DNA of 64,000 nucleotides, from NCBI RefSeq assembly GCF_000026365.1, contig NC_012996.1, positions 1,550,001-1,614,000 on the forward strand, written 5' to 3'. The notes beneath the pieces were generated by a model that did no database searches, had not been told where the DNA came from, and was given only the letters and a program-made list of their open reading frames with translations. Made by a program: the position numbers and the translations under genes. Position 1 is the first letter of the stretch; each line of letters opens with the position of its first letter. The DNA comes from Zygosaccharomyces rouxii (lineage: Eukaryota; Ascomycota; Saccharomycetes; Saccharomycetales; Saccharomycetaceae). Positions 1 to 9,369 of this stretch are shown here, one piece after another.

Positions 1-329
1 ATCTTGGACGTTTTCGAATCTTTATTGTGTTATAACAAAAATTCCTAGATGGATTTACCACAGAAACTAATACAGATATCAACGCAGATACCAACACAGA
101 CGGCGTTAGCACCACTAGGATCGGTATAGCTCTTATTCCTTTTTTTTTTTTTTTTACAGTTAAATAATAATCAGGTCGCGTCATACTTAACGGGAAGAAG
201 TAAGACCTTCCAATATTTGATGAAGTTTACATTAAAAGCTTAAATCCTTCTTTTAAACCTCGAAGAAACCAAAAAAAAAAGGCAGTAAATAAAGATTTGG
301 AGGTCAGTTGGTCGATCTAATAGTGGTAA
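1..329. other. Spacer upstream of SET2
   Basis: AT-rich non-coding sequence holding the SET2 5' region. It contains a T run at about 140-154 and several short A runs near 270-280, typical of yeast promoters. I see no gene or RNA in it; the upstream neighbour lies outside the window. Confidence 0.6.
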
Positions 330-2372
330 ATGTCGTCATCTAGATCAGTATCGCCGCCCAAGGGCTCTAGTCGATCCCTTAAGTTGTTTTTAGACGAAGA
401 AGACAAGACTCAAGAGGTACTAAAGACTTTTAAATGTCTAGAGGAAAACCATTATGCGAACAAAAGGTTGGGAAATTCGAAGCACAATGAATTCATGGAG
501 TGTGATTGTTATGAAGAGTTCGAAGACGGTATTAATCGCGCCTGTGACGAAAACTCCGACTGTATTAATAGGCTAACGCTGATCGAGTGTGTTAATGGGC
601 TATGTGGATCTTGCGGTGAAGACTGTCAAAATCAAAGATTCCAAAGGAAACAGTATGCCGATATTGCAGTTTTCCAAACCAAGTTAAAAGGTTATGGTGT
701 CCGTGCTCAATCTGATATTGAACCGCATCAGTTTATCTATGAATATATGGGGGACGTGATACCGGAGGACGTCTTTAGGGATAGATTGGTGGATTATGAT
801 CAAAAGGGTTATCAGCATTTTTATTTTATGATGTTACAAAACGGTGAATTCATTGATGCTACCGTCAAAGGTTCACTAGCGAGATTTTGTAACCATTCTT
901 GCAATCCAAACGCATATGTGAATAAATGGGTTGTAGCTGGAAAATTGAAGATGGGGATTTTTGCCCATAGAAAAATTTTAAAAGGTGAGGAAATTACATT
1001 CGATTACAACGTTGATAGATATGGTGCCACAGCTCAAAAATGTTACTGTGAAGAACCAAACTGTATTGGATTTTTAGGTGGTAAGACTCAAACTGATGCT
1101 GCAAGTCTATTACCTCAAAATATGGCAGAAGCATTGGTTGTCAGCGTAACTATGGAAAAGCAATGGATTAAATTGAAAAAGCAACAGGGTGAAAAAATTG
1201 TGAAGAGTGAAGGGAACAATATCAATATAGAATTTGTTGAATCACTTAATCCGCCACCTTGTGAAAAACCTGAAGATGTGATCAAAGTTATGAGTGTACT
1301 TTTACAGGTGGAAGACCCTCTGCTGGCCAGAAAATTGTTACAGCGGTTGTTTAACATTGAACCTGATTCTAATTTACACCATCAAATCTTAAAGTTACAT
1401 GGTTACACATGCTTTGTCAAACTGTTACACCTGTTTAAAGAGGACTCATATATGGAAACAAAGATTCTTGATTTCATCCTGAAATTACCAAAGACAACTA
1501 AAAACGGTATCATCACATCTCAAATTGATAAAGAAGTAGAACAAATTGGGAAATCGAATCAAGAATTGGAAGACACATGCACTAAACTACTGCAAAAATG
1601 GAATGATTTTGAGACTTATAAAAGAATTACAAAGAAAGATATCAAAGAGGCATCAAATAAGATGGTAGATTTAAGAAGAATTAGATTACCACCAGGATGG
1701 GAAATCGTTCATGAAAATGGTAAACCAATGTATTATAATGCACAACAAAAGACAAAATTGCATCAGCCACCATCAGGTTCATCAAAGACTTTTAATGCTA
1801 GACGACCACAAACTAATGGTAATTCAGGTACACCGAAGCCATCCATCAAAAGATCACGTCTTGATGATGAAGAGTACGAAAAGCAGAAACTAAGAAGACT
1901 TGAAAAGGAGAAAGAAGCTATTGAAAAAGTTAAAGAGGAGGAGAAGGAAGCTCTGAAATTGAAATTAGAGATGGAAAATCAAAGGAAAAGTGAATTGGAA
2001 AAGATTATAGCAGAGGCCAATAGACAAAAGGATATGGAAAAGGAACAGTCAGTAAAATTGGAAAGGGAAAAAGAAGAAAAACGTCTTAAGAAGAAAAATC
2101 ATCATTTGGAGCATAAATGGGACAAGTTCTTTGCTTCATTTGTACCTGGTCTCTTACGCAGATACGAACAAAACGAAGGTTTATCCCATGACCATGCAAA
2201 ACAATGTGCTCGAGACATCGTCAAGATCTTGACGTCTAAAGAACTAAAGAAGGATGTTACAAAGCCACCGCCCGAAGAGCCATCAAAGGATAAAAGAGCT
2301 AAGGTAAAACAGTTTACAGCATCTTACATGGATAAATTTTTAATCAAATACAAGAAGAAACATAGCAGTTGA
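330..2372 (+). CDS. SET2: Histone H3 lysine-36 methyltransferase Set2
   Basis: 680-residue protein with the complete Set2 layout. An AWS cysteine cluster lies at about 58-110, a SET domain at about 110-227 with the catalytic NHSCNPN motif at 188-194, and a post-SET CxCxxxxC cluster at about 238-245. A WW-like segment starting LPPGWE lies near 453, a highly charged coiled stretch at about 510-590, and the SRI domain from about 592 to the end. From the family: it methylates H3K36 in gene bodies during transcription, recruited when the SRI domain binds the phosphorylated RNA polymerase II tail. The S. cerevisiae protein is 733 residues, so this one is slightly shorter. The start is the first ATG of the frame and aligns with the family. 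ASG7 follows on the same strand, as in S. cerevisiae (YJL168C, YJL170C). Confidence 0.97.
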   Translation: MSSSRSVSPPKGSSRSLKLFLDEEDKTQEVLKTFKCLEENHYANKRLGNSKHNEFMECDCYEEFEDGINRACDENSDCINRLTLIECVNGLCGSCGEDCQNQRFQRKQYADIAVFQTKLKGYGVRAQSDIEPHQFIYEYMGDVIPEDVFRDRLVDYDQKGYQHFYFMMLQNGEFIDATVKGSLARFCNHSCNPNAYVNKWVVAGKLKMGIFAHRKILKGEEITFDYNVDRYGATAQKCYCEEPNCIGFLGGKTQTDAASLLPQNMAEALVVSVTMEKQWIKLKKQQGEKIVKSEGNNINIEFVESLNPPPCEKPEDVIKVMSVLLQVEDPLLARKLLQRLFNIEPDSNLHHQILKLHGYTCFVKLLHLFKEDSYMETKILDFILKLPKTTKNGIITSQIDKEVEQIGKSNQELEDTCTKLLQKWNDFETYKRITKKDIKEASNKMVDLRRIRLPPGWEIVHENGKPMYYNAQQKTKLHQPPSGSSKTFNARRPQTNGNSGTPKPSIKRSRLDDEEYEKQKLRRLEKEKEAIEKVKEEEKEALKLKLEMENQRKSELEKIIAEANRQKDMEKEQSVKLEREKEEKRLKKKNHHLEHKWDKFFASFVPGLLRRYEQNEGLSHDHAKQCARDIVKILTSKELKKDVTKPPPEEPSKDKRAKVKQFTASYMDKFLIKYKKKHSS

Positions 2373-2676
2373 TGCATCGTTGAGACTGTAATATAATGAA
2401 ATAGAGTAAATCGTGAATTGTGGAATTCAGTAACGTGTATGTAGTATAGATAAAATGTTTTTTTTATTCATTTGAACTTTTCTTCACTTTGTCAGTTTGT
2501 ATTCGCCTGAAAAGGGAAGAGCACTAGACTTACTTCAAACCGTTTGAACCAACGAGTTTTAACAAGTTTCAACTAACCTTTACCTTAGTTTTGACTTCAA
2601 GAAGCATTCTACACCAATGCAGACTGCTGAATTAAGGTTATGTATATATATGGATAGGTAGGAAGAGACAACTATG

Positions 2677-2707
2677 TATGTAAATTTCCCCATGCGATTA
2701 TAACAAG
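2677..2707 (+). promoter_or_regulatory. Possible alpha2-Mcm1 (a-specific) operator of ASG7
   Basis: The sequence TGTAAATTTCCC starting at 2679 is identical to one half of the alpha2-Mcm1 operator of S. cerevisiae STE2 as I recall it, and the remaining bases of the 31-nt element agree in part (about 22 of 31 by eye). It lies just upstream of ASG7, an a-specific gene that alpha2-Mcm1 represses in alpha cells. Weak points are the poor second half, an imperfect central Mcm1 box, and the short distance of 12 nt to the first ATG of the frame. Confidence 0.4.
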
Positions 2708-2718
2708 CTAGTTGACAG

Positions 2719-3417
2719 ATGAACGGCCCGCTATCATTATCTACTACTATGGATGAAGATAGCAGTATCAGCACCGTTGATTTAACTCAGAAGATCAACC
2801 CATCAGATTTTAAACTATCAATTGAGAGAGGTAAACACCTCATAGCTCCATTTGAAGTAGAATCTCAAAATTACGAATGTCGGTGTGAATCATGCCACAG
2901 GACAGAGGAACGTAGACCATTGTTACCAAGACTTTGTATAATGGGGGTCGTTTGTCCGTTGCTGTGGTTTTACGAAATCACACTATGCCTGTATCTACAA
3001 TGGTTGGTTCCCCATGAACCAACGCATCCGCCAATTGATTCAGATCAATTACCCACAGAATACGAGTTGGAAAATTGCAAGAAACGTACAGAGATAGGAA
3101 TTGATCCTCTTACATTGCAAGATATTAAAATCACTAACCAACCTATCAAGAGTTGCAGTCGGTTTCCCTATCAGACTTCTGATTCACCCGAACCAGAAGT
3201 GACATATGAAGGTAAAATATGTCAAGAGGATCAGTTGAAAAGGGCACAGTTCCTCTTTGTAAGACAGATTGCTACTCAAGTTATCGACACTCATCGTCAA
3301 CAAAGGTCATATTTGTGGAAGTGGGTCTGGTATTGTACAGCAGCTATCGCCAGTTATGTATTGGTGCTAACGGTGATATTAGCGACTACCATTAAGGGTT
3401 CCAAACATTCGCGATAG
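2719..3417 (+). CDS. ASG7: Asg7-like a-specific membrane protein
   Basis: 232 residues (222 if the second ATG at 2749 is used). Two hydrophobic segments are clear: about residues 68-95 (containing MGVVCPLLWFYEITLCLYL) and about 203-225 near the C terminus. A CxCxxCH cluster precedes the first. I identify it mainly by position (SET2, ASG7, TOH1, CPS1 order of S. cerevisiae chromosome X, same orientation), size (S. cerevisiae Asg7 is 209 residues) and the two-membrane-span layout. Known role of the family: expressed only in a cells, it helps damp pheromone signalling after mating by acting on the G-beta subunit Ste4. A possible alpha2-Mcm1 operator ends at 2707; if it is real, translation from 2749 is more likely than from 2719. 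Confidence 0.75.
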   Translation: MNGPLSLSTTMDEDSSISTVDLTQKINPSDFKLSIERGKHLIAPFEVESQNYECRCESCHRTEERRPLLPRLCIMGVVCPLLWFYEITLCLYLQWLVPHEPTHPPIDSDQLPTEYELENCKKRTEIGIDPLTLQDIKITNQPIKSCSRFPYQTSDSPEPEVTYEGKICQEDQLKRAQFLFVRQIATQVIDTHRQQRSYLWKWVWYCTAAIASYVLVLTVILATTIKGSKHSR

Positions 3418-3929
3418 TCACTACACTTTCTAAGGACATTATCCGTTGAAGTATGAGAGGAGCCCTCCAATCGAATTCCCAATGAAAACATCAGATTAAT
3501 AGCTTCCTCAATGATAACATTAGCGCCTGTGAGTGTGGGATGAGAAGCTATGGGCGGTTCCACTAACATCGCAAAGTATACTAAATTTAAGAAGTCCAGC
3601 CGTGAACAAAGGATGGGATAAAAACTGAAGAATGGCAAGGGGTAAAGATGTCTAGATATAATAGCATCATTGAATTTAAAGATGGATTAAGCTGAAGAAG
3701 ACCAAAAGAGTATTTGTTATCATCGGACTAGCTGGACTTGGACACTTTTCCTTCTACATTCCGGTAAAACTGCTATTTTTTCGCAAAATTATTCTGGCTA
3801 TCATTAAAACATTGACTCTCAAGCAACCTTCTTGTTGCTCCCCATCTCGCTTTATTGGTACGCTCCAAAACGGTTGGTCAAATATTTAGGATCGATCAAA
3901 TAAAACCTATTTTTCTGTCTCGGTTCTGA
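3418..3929. other. Spacer between ASG7 and the TOH1-like relic
   Basis: Roughly 500 nt without a convincing gene. Both strands carry only short open stretches. It may contain the lost promoter and signal-peptide end of the downstream relic, but I cannot recognise that part. Confidence 0.4.
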
Positions 3930-5060
3930 AATATGTGGGAAAATATTGATATTAGGAGCAGTCTTTTTTGCTTCTGACAAACGCTACCAACAGTTAGAAT
4001 TTCAAAACGTTGAAATTTCTGGTGCTTACAGATGGGATAAATGTTTAAAATGTGATGAAGGCCAGAAGAAATGCGATTGTCAATTGGAACCAATTTTTAA
4101 GTTTTTCGCCCACACTACTACTCCACCGATTGAATACTCAGCATTAAATTTCGTGCTCAATTAAAATTACACTAATTTGTTGTTCATGACAGTACTCTTC
4201 ACGAATAGGCGAGCGGTGCTTATTACCATGCTTAATATCAGACCGTTGGTAACGTGATCATCTTAATTCATTATGATGAGAAATCTCCATGTATGGGAAG
4301 AGGATATACTTATGTTGAAGAGGATAGTGCCTCTCATACCAATAACAGTAAAGTTATGAATATCCGATAATTACCCCGGTTCCGATCAAAGATTCGGCAT
4401 GTTTTTGCATAAGTGCCCCAACTCTGATAGACATAAACAATGTGATTATTACCGGAAAGGCACACCAGGTCATTGTATTTTCTGGAGACACTTATGTGCT
4501 TCTCATTTGAATTAGAAATGCCAATTGATACCCCTAAAATTGGTTTAAAACATGCCGATTACCATTTATCACGCTGAATGACCACATTCCAAGAATTGGA
4601 CAATACCCATAGAATACACACTATTCTTGCTGGTCTAAAGGATGTCGCAAGTTTGATTTCTTCGAGGTAAAAAATATTTCACATCCCAGCAGATGATATT
4701 TCACTTTCCACACCTTCTAAGGCACCAAGAACTTCCATGTCGGTATCGAATCTGAAGGATACTTAGACCAAGCCCATAGCAGATAAAGTGAAAGGTTGTA
4801 CTATTATGGATTACCAAGCGGCCATAGTTAATTTCCTTGCCAATGGTTTAAATTTAGACAAAAATTTTAACAGCAGCTACATTAAACGAATTTATTAGTA
4901 CTCCAAAAGATAACATTTCATTTTTTAGATTGGCATTTCAATCTACAACTGGACGACCAACCGCTTTTAAGAGATCTGATGCCATCGGCTTGTGGTAAAA
5001 AGGCTAAGGTCTATGATACAATGTTATGACCCAGTTTACTGCCACAATTCACTTTTTCTA
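3930..5060 (+). pseudogene. TOH1: Decayed TOH1/TOS1-family cell-wall protein gene
   Basis: Three-frame reading gives scattered but colinear matches to the Tos1/Toh1 family of fungal cell-wall glycoproteins, interrupted by many stops and frame changes. The segments are an N-terminal piece around 3946-4164 (EFQNVEISGAYRWDKC, then CDCQLEP), CDYYRKGTPG near 4440-4470, DHIPRIGQYP near 4580, a TAG stop, NTHYSCWSKGCRKFDFFEV near 4613-4670, GTKNFHVGIESEGYLDQ near 4720-4770, and DYQAAIVNFLANGLNLD near 4810-4860. The CSCWRSGCGEFDIFE-type motif is characteristic of the family. It sits between ASG7 and CPS1, exactly where S. cerevisiae has YJL171C (TOH1), in the same orientation. The ends are approximate. 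Sequencing error is unlikely given the number of separate lesions. Confidence 0.8.
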
Positions 5061-5239
5061 CGCGATACATCATGGTACAAACTCTAAGCATTTGTAAAAC
5101 AAAAGTCTTAAACTTCATATATACAATAATTTTTCCTATCTAGCTTTCCAATGAAGTTAATCATTTATTCCTCTTTAATTATTTCATTTTTAACGTCGCT
5201 GTGTCGCTGCGACAGTAAATCCTTCCTTACTTCTCAATT

Positions 5240-5262
5240 CATTCATTGGGAAACTAATTGGG
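5240..5262 (-). promoter_or_regulatory. Probable alpha1-Mcm1 P'Q' element of STE3
   Basis: Read on the minus strand this is CCCAATTAGTTTCCCAATG followed by AATG, which fits the alpha-specific consensus CCTAATTAGTNCNTCAATG (degenerate Mcm1 half plus alpha1 box) at nearly every fixed base. It lies about 290 nt before the STE3 start, close to the distance seen for alpha-specific UAS elements. In the family such sites restrict STE3 transcription to alpha cells. Confidence 0.6.
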
Positions 5263-5550
5263 AAGGAAGTATCAATTGAATGTTAGATGTTGAATTTTAA
5301 ATCAACCTGAGGCTTCTTTCTTAATATCTAGGATTAGTCGTTTGATTTGGTAAGTTGCATCAGTGAGGTTTCTTATTCTTGTAGCTATTCCCTATTGATC
5401 TCTCAATTGATTGAATTAATTAATTAATTAATTATTTGATTAATTACTTGATTTTATGTATAAAAGAAATGGTATTTGGTTCAAGAGTTTGCATGTTCCT
5501 GATCCATCCGTGTAGTTAATCGCATCAAATTGGATTTGATCAAACGATCC

Positions 5551-7074
5551 ATGTCGTATCAGTCGAATATCATCGGATTATCTCTCGTCGCCATACTACT
5601 ATTACTTCCACCGCTGGCATGGCATACACATAGTAGAAATATACCTGCCGTACTACTAATACTGTGGCTATTTACCATGGATTTAACTTCGTTAGTTGGT
5701 GCCTCTATTTGGTCTGAAGAAGATTTTATGAATCGTTGGAATGGTAAAGGCTGGTGTGATATAGTGGTTAAGCTACAGGTTGGCGCTAATGTGGGGATGC
5801 CCTGTGCGGTTACCAATATCGTTTACAATTTACATACCGTTCTTAGGGCCAACACGGTACTACCAGAGTTAAATTCATGGAGTAAAATTTGTTGTGATCT
5901 AACTATCAGTTTAGCGACACCAGTGATAATAATGGCATTATCATATATTGTGCAAGTGGCAAGATTTGGGATTGTTCGTTTTAACGGTTGTCAAAACGTC
6001 TTATCCCCCACATGGCTTACCACAGTTTTGTATACAATGTGGGGGCTAATTTGGTCCACTGCTGGTATGGTTTACGCTTTCCTAGTATTATACGTTTTCC
6101 ATAGAAAGCGTAAGGATGTTAGAGATATTTTACACTGCACCAATTCGAGATTAAATCTGGCAAGATTTTCTAGATTACTCATTCTATGCTTTTTAACAAT
6201 ATTGGTGATGTTCCCATTATCAGTATTTGGGGTAGCGGAAGATATAAAATCCTTCAAGGGTAAGTACAATTGGAATGAAACTCATTCACCAGTATATTGG
6301 AATACAATACCCAAATATGACGAAGGTAAAAGTATTTTCAGCGTTTGGCTTTACATTCTAATGTCATACCTGGTATTCATAATATTTGGTTTGGGAACAG
6401 ATGCATTGCAAATGTACGCTAATATCCTAAGAACAATGAAGCTGGGATTCATTGTGGATAAATTGCAAAATGCCAACAGAAGGAGTAAGAATTCTCAAAT
6501 CGCACGGGTCTTGGGTAAAATTGCACCTGGTATTAAATCAAGCGACAGTAATAGTAGCTGTTACAATGATTATTCTGATAGCACTCTGGAGAAAAATGAA
6601 AATGGTTCATATCAAACATCTTCACCTACTTCTCAATCCAAATTTTTTGTTGATTACGATATACCCTCTGAGAATAATTCAAAGGCATTCCAGGCTAGAA
6701 AGAAACGTCTTGGAATTTTTGCTAGAAGTAGAGCTGAATCTAAAAATTCTGATAATGATGGTGAAGCTCCCAAAAATAAATTTTTACCATATCTATCAGA
6801 AAGATGCCTTGGCAACGACTATGATTCTCTGAATACAGCTTCTCAATTAACTTCAATTAGTTCACCTGCGAACGCAGTTGAACCTAAACCTGGGTTTGAG
6901 CTTGAAGCTGAACTTACAAATGACCCCCAAAGCGCAGTCTACTACGTGCCAGGTTCCAATAGAAACACCGTGCAACAACTAATTCCTCATGATGGTTCCT
7001 TCGACGATTTAACAGAATCCTTAGAGTCTTCTAAAGGTGAAATAAGCTTCCATTATAAAATGGAAAAAAAGTGA
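5551..7074 (+). CDS. STE3: a-factor pheromone receptor Ste3
   Basis: 507-residue seven-transmembrane receptor; S. cerevisiae Ste3 is 470. The ATG at 5551 gives an N terminus (MSYQSNIIGLSL) that matches S. cerevisiae Ste3, whereas the frame upstream opens only with non-ATG codons. Strong matches include the GKGWCDI segment, RYNGCQN/LSPTW-like loop, and KRKDVRDILHCTNS in the third cytoplasmic loop, which contacts the G protein. The first 290 or so residues hold the membrane spans and the last 200 form a Ser/Asn-rich cytoplasmic tail used for desensitisation and turnover. It is expressed in alpha cells and detects a-factor. In S. cerevisiae STE3 is on chromosome XI; here it sits between the TOH1 relic and CPS1, as expected for an unduplicated ancestor of the X and XI blocks. 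Confidence 0.97.
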   Translation: MSYQSNIIGLSLVAILLLLPPLAWHTHSRNIPAVLLILWLFTMDLTSLVGASIWSEEDFMNRWNGKGWCDIVVKLQVGANVGMPCAVTNIVYNLHTVLRANTVLPELNSWSKICCDLTISLATPVIIMALSYIVQVARFGIVRFNGCQNVLSPTWLTTVLYTMWGLIWSTAGMVYAFLVLYVFHRKRKDVRDILHCTNSRLNLARFSRLLILCFLTILVMFPLSVFGVAEDIKSFKGKYNWNETHSPVYWNTIPKYDEGKSIFSVWLYILMSYLVFIIFGLGTDALQMYANILRTMKLGFIVDKLQNANRRSKNSQIARVLGKIAPGIKSSDSNSSCYNDYSDSTLEKNENGSYQTSSPTSQSKFFVDYDIPSENNSKAFQARKKRLGIFARSRAESKNSDNDGEAPKNKFLPYLSERCLGNDYDSLNTASQLTSISSPANAVEPKPGFELEAELTNDPQSAVYYVPGSNRNTVQQLIPHDGSFDDLTESLESSKGEISFHYKMEKK

Positions 7075-7207
7075 ATTTTACAAAGGGAGGCTACTAATTA
7101 GCAAAGGATTTAAGAAAAATAATAATAATAATAATATTTTTAAAGACAAACAATCACACATATTCTTTTCGAGAATTTTAATTGAATTCGTCCTTTTTTT
7201 TTTCCCT

Positions 7208-8926
7208 TCATTTGGCACTGCCAGCGTTAACAATGTATTGATACACAAAGGCAATTGCACTCAAATGGTCCTCTCCTCTAATGTGTTCGTTAACTGAATG
7301 GATTGTCTTTGGAACAGTTTCATCACCGATAGAGGCAATGAATCTGTAGATGTTTTTAGTTAGATTCCAGTAGTACCTAGTATCGGTATTTCCTGTCATC
7401 AAATAAGTAGAAACGTAAAATTGAATATCGTCTCTGCCAGCAAAGACACCATTTTCAAAAACATTTTGAATGGTACCTGCAAAGGTATCCCAAATAGGAC
7501 CAGATGAAGGTGAAACGGGAGCAGGTTCCAATGATTGAACAATTGCAACTTCAATGGTACCTAATTCAGTCTCTGGTAACAAATATTCGCTGTTATAAGA
7601 CAATCCGTACCCGTATTTTTTGGCAATCTTTCTGGCGTATTTCAAATCAGCTTGCAATGTTTCATTGACAGATGAGTGGATATCAATTCTGTGATTAACT
7701 AAGAAACTGGTCACCTCAGGCAATGCATTAGCTTTAATACCACCATTAATGATGTCGACAGCTCTAGTGGTTCTAATCAAATCACGGTAACTTCTTTCAG
7801 ATGCCAAAAATTGAGTCAATTGTTCCTTACTCTTTGGAGATTTTGGTGCATTCAAGATATCCTTCTTCAAAGAACATGGAATATCCTCTGAGTGCTCAGC
7901 AGCACATGTCAAAAATTTGTAAATCGGGTTATCTAGTGTAAATGTTGGTTCGAATGGATGGTTTTCAAATCTTGAAATCAAATCGGCAGCAACACCAATA
8001 GTAGTATGGTCGGGTGGGACTGAAGAATGACCACCATGACCGTTAATAGTATAGGTAATATCAACGTAACCCTTTTCAGCATTCACTGGAACTGCAATGA
8101 TAGTACTATCGTCAAAAGCTGTTACACCACCACCTTCATCTACAATGGCATAAATACTATCTGGGCCGTATCTTTCTTCCAAGAACTTTGCCAAATGTTG
8201 AGCACCTTGACGGCCACCAGATTCTTCATCGAACCCTAGAGAAACAATGGTAGTTCTATCAGGAGTATATCCATCCTTTAACAACAATTCAATGGCTTCC
8301 AATTCCGCCGTTAACAAGTTTTTACAATCACATGCACCACGGCCCCAGATGTAGTCAGTTTCCTTATCATAATAACCTGAAAATGGTGGATATTCCCAAT
8401 CGTCCCAAGTCTTTTTATTGACAGGAACCACATCTTGATGTGCCATAAGCACTAAAGGCTCCAATTCCTTATCAGAACCCTCCCAAGTGTAAAGCAACCC
8501 AAATTGATTGACCTTCTCCAATTTCAAATGCTCATGGGTCAAGGGGTAAATTTTAGCCAAATAGTCGTGGAATTCACCAAAATTGGCATAGTAGTCAGGG
8601 TCATCGGCAGGTACTGGATGAACGTCTTCAACTTCAGTAGAAATTTGAATAGCACCTGAAAACCTCTCGATGGATTCCTTCTTAAACTCTGCATCGTGTA
8701 GAATCAATTCCACAGATTTGTTAAAGGATGGCGCCAATGGTTCAATCTTGCCGCATGTTGGACCTTGTACTGGTGTAGTTTCAGGCAATCCACCATGATG
8801 AACCCCGTACAAAAGACTACCACTCTCAAGGGTCAAAAGAGCTCCCACACCGAGCAGCAATTTCTTGTGACGGGAGAAAAAACCTTGTGAAGGTCTGTCA
8901 CCTTTGTTATCCTCCAATCTAATCAT
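7208..8926 (-). CDS. CPS1: Vacuolar carboxypeptidase S (M20 metallopeptidase)
   Basis: 572 residues from the ATG whose complement ends at 8926; the frame further upstream opens only with GTG. A single hydrophobic segment at about 24-42 serves as signal anchor. The M20 zinc site is complete: MAHQDVV (His about 163), GRGACDCKN (Asp about 200), DEESGG (Glu pair about 234-235), and a C-terminal HIRGEDHL. Known role: a type II membrane protein carried to the vacuole by the multivesicular-body route and released by Pep4 processing; it removes C-terminal residues from Gly-X peptides, supplying amino acids. S. cerevisiae Cps1 is 576 residues. It converges with STE3, and RFA3 is divergent from it, matching YJL172W and YJL173C. 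Confidence 0.97.
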   Translation of the reverse strand: MIRLEDNKGDRPSQGFFSRHKKLLLGVGALLTLESGSLLYGVHHGGLPETTPVQGPTCGKIEPLAPSFNKSVELILHDAEFKKESIERFSGAIQISTEVEDVHPVPADDPDYYANFGEFHDYLAKIYPLTHEHLKLEKVNQFGLLYTWEGSDKELEPLVLMAHQDVVPVNKKTWDDWEYPPFSGYYDKETDYIWGRGACDCKNLLTAELEAIELLLKDGYTPDRTTIVSLGFDEESGGRQGAQHLAKFLEERYGPDSIYAIVDEGGGVTAFDDSTIIAVPVNAEKGYVDITYTINGHGGHSSVPPDHTTIGVAADLISRFENHPFEPTFTLDNPIYKFLTCAAEHSEDIPCSLKKDILNAPKSPKSKEQLTQFLASERSYRDLIRTTRAVDIINGGIKANALPEVTSFLVNHRIDIHSSVNETLQADLKYARKIAKKYGYGLSYNSEYLLPETELGTIEVAIVQSLEPAPVSPSSGPIWDTFAGTIQNVFENGVFAGRDDIQFYVSTYLMTGNTDTRYYWNLTKNIYRFIASIGDETVPKTIHSVNEHIRGEDHLSAIAFVYQYIVNAGSAK

Positions 8927-9369
8927 GTTTCTAGTTAAGTTCACTTAACTTATTGTTCAAACGTTATGCAAGACCCTTGAAAGATGAACACCCTTTGCTG
9001 CTTTGTGTATTTATACTTTATCAGTCGTAGAATGCAACCAAATGGCTTAAAGTCCAGTGGAATAACTTCAACAAACCAGGCTATCCGATTCCGACTTCGG
9101 AACTAATTCGGGTGTTGGGAGATTAATTCAACTTCTGATGCTTGCTAGAACTGCTAGTTGACACTCTCAGTGCAGCCGCGTGTGATTGTTTCTTGTCAAA
9201 TACTGGTGAAGCAGTTGTAGTGTTGGTGGTCAGTTCCCTTTGAAAGAGTACTAAGCGTAACTCGCGTCGCGATTACTACTACTAACCATACTACTAACCA
9301 TACTAGTGCTGCTAATACCACCAAAACTGCTCGGAAAATAGCCTAGTTAGTCTCTGACAGATCGTCATT
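8927..9369. other. Divergent spacer CPS1/RFA3
   Basis: Shared promoter region. Near 9277-9302 the heptamer TACTAAC occurs twice (TACTACTAACCA repeated), identical to the yeast branch-point sequence, but no GTATGT-type donor is seen upstream and RFA3 is complete without an intron. A CGCGTCGCG stretch at about 9265 resembles the MCB (MBF) core expected for a DNA-replication gene. Confidence 0.4.
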
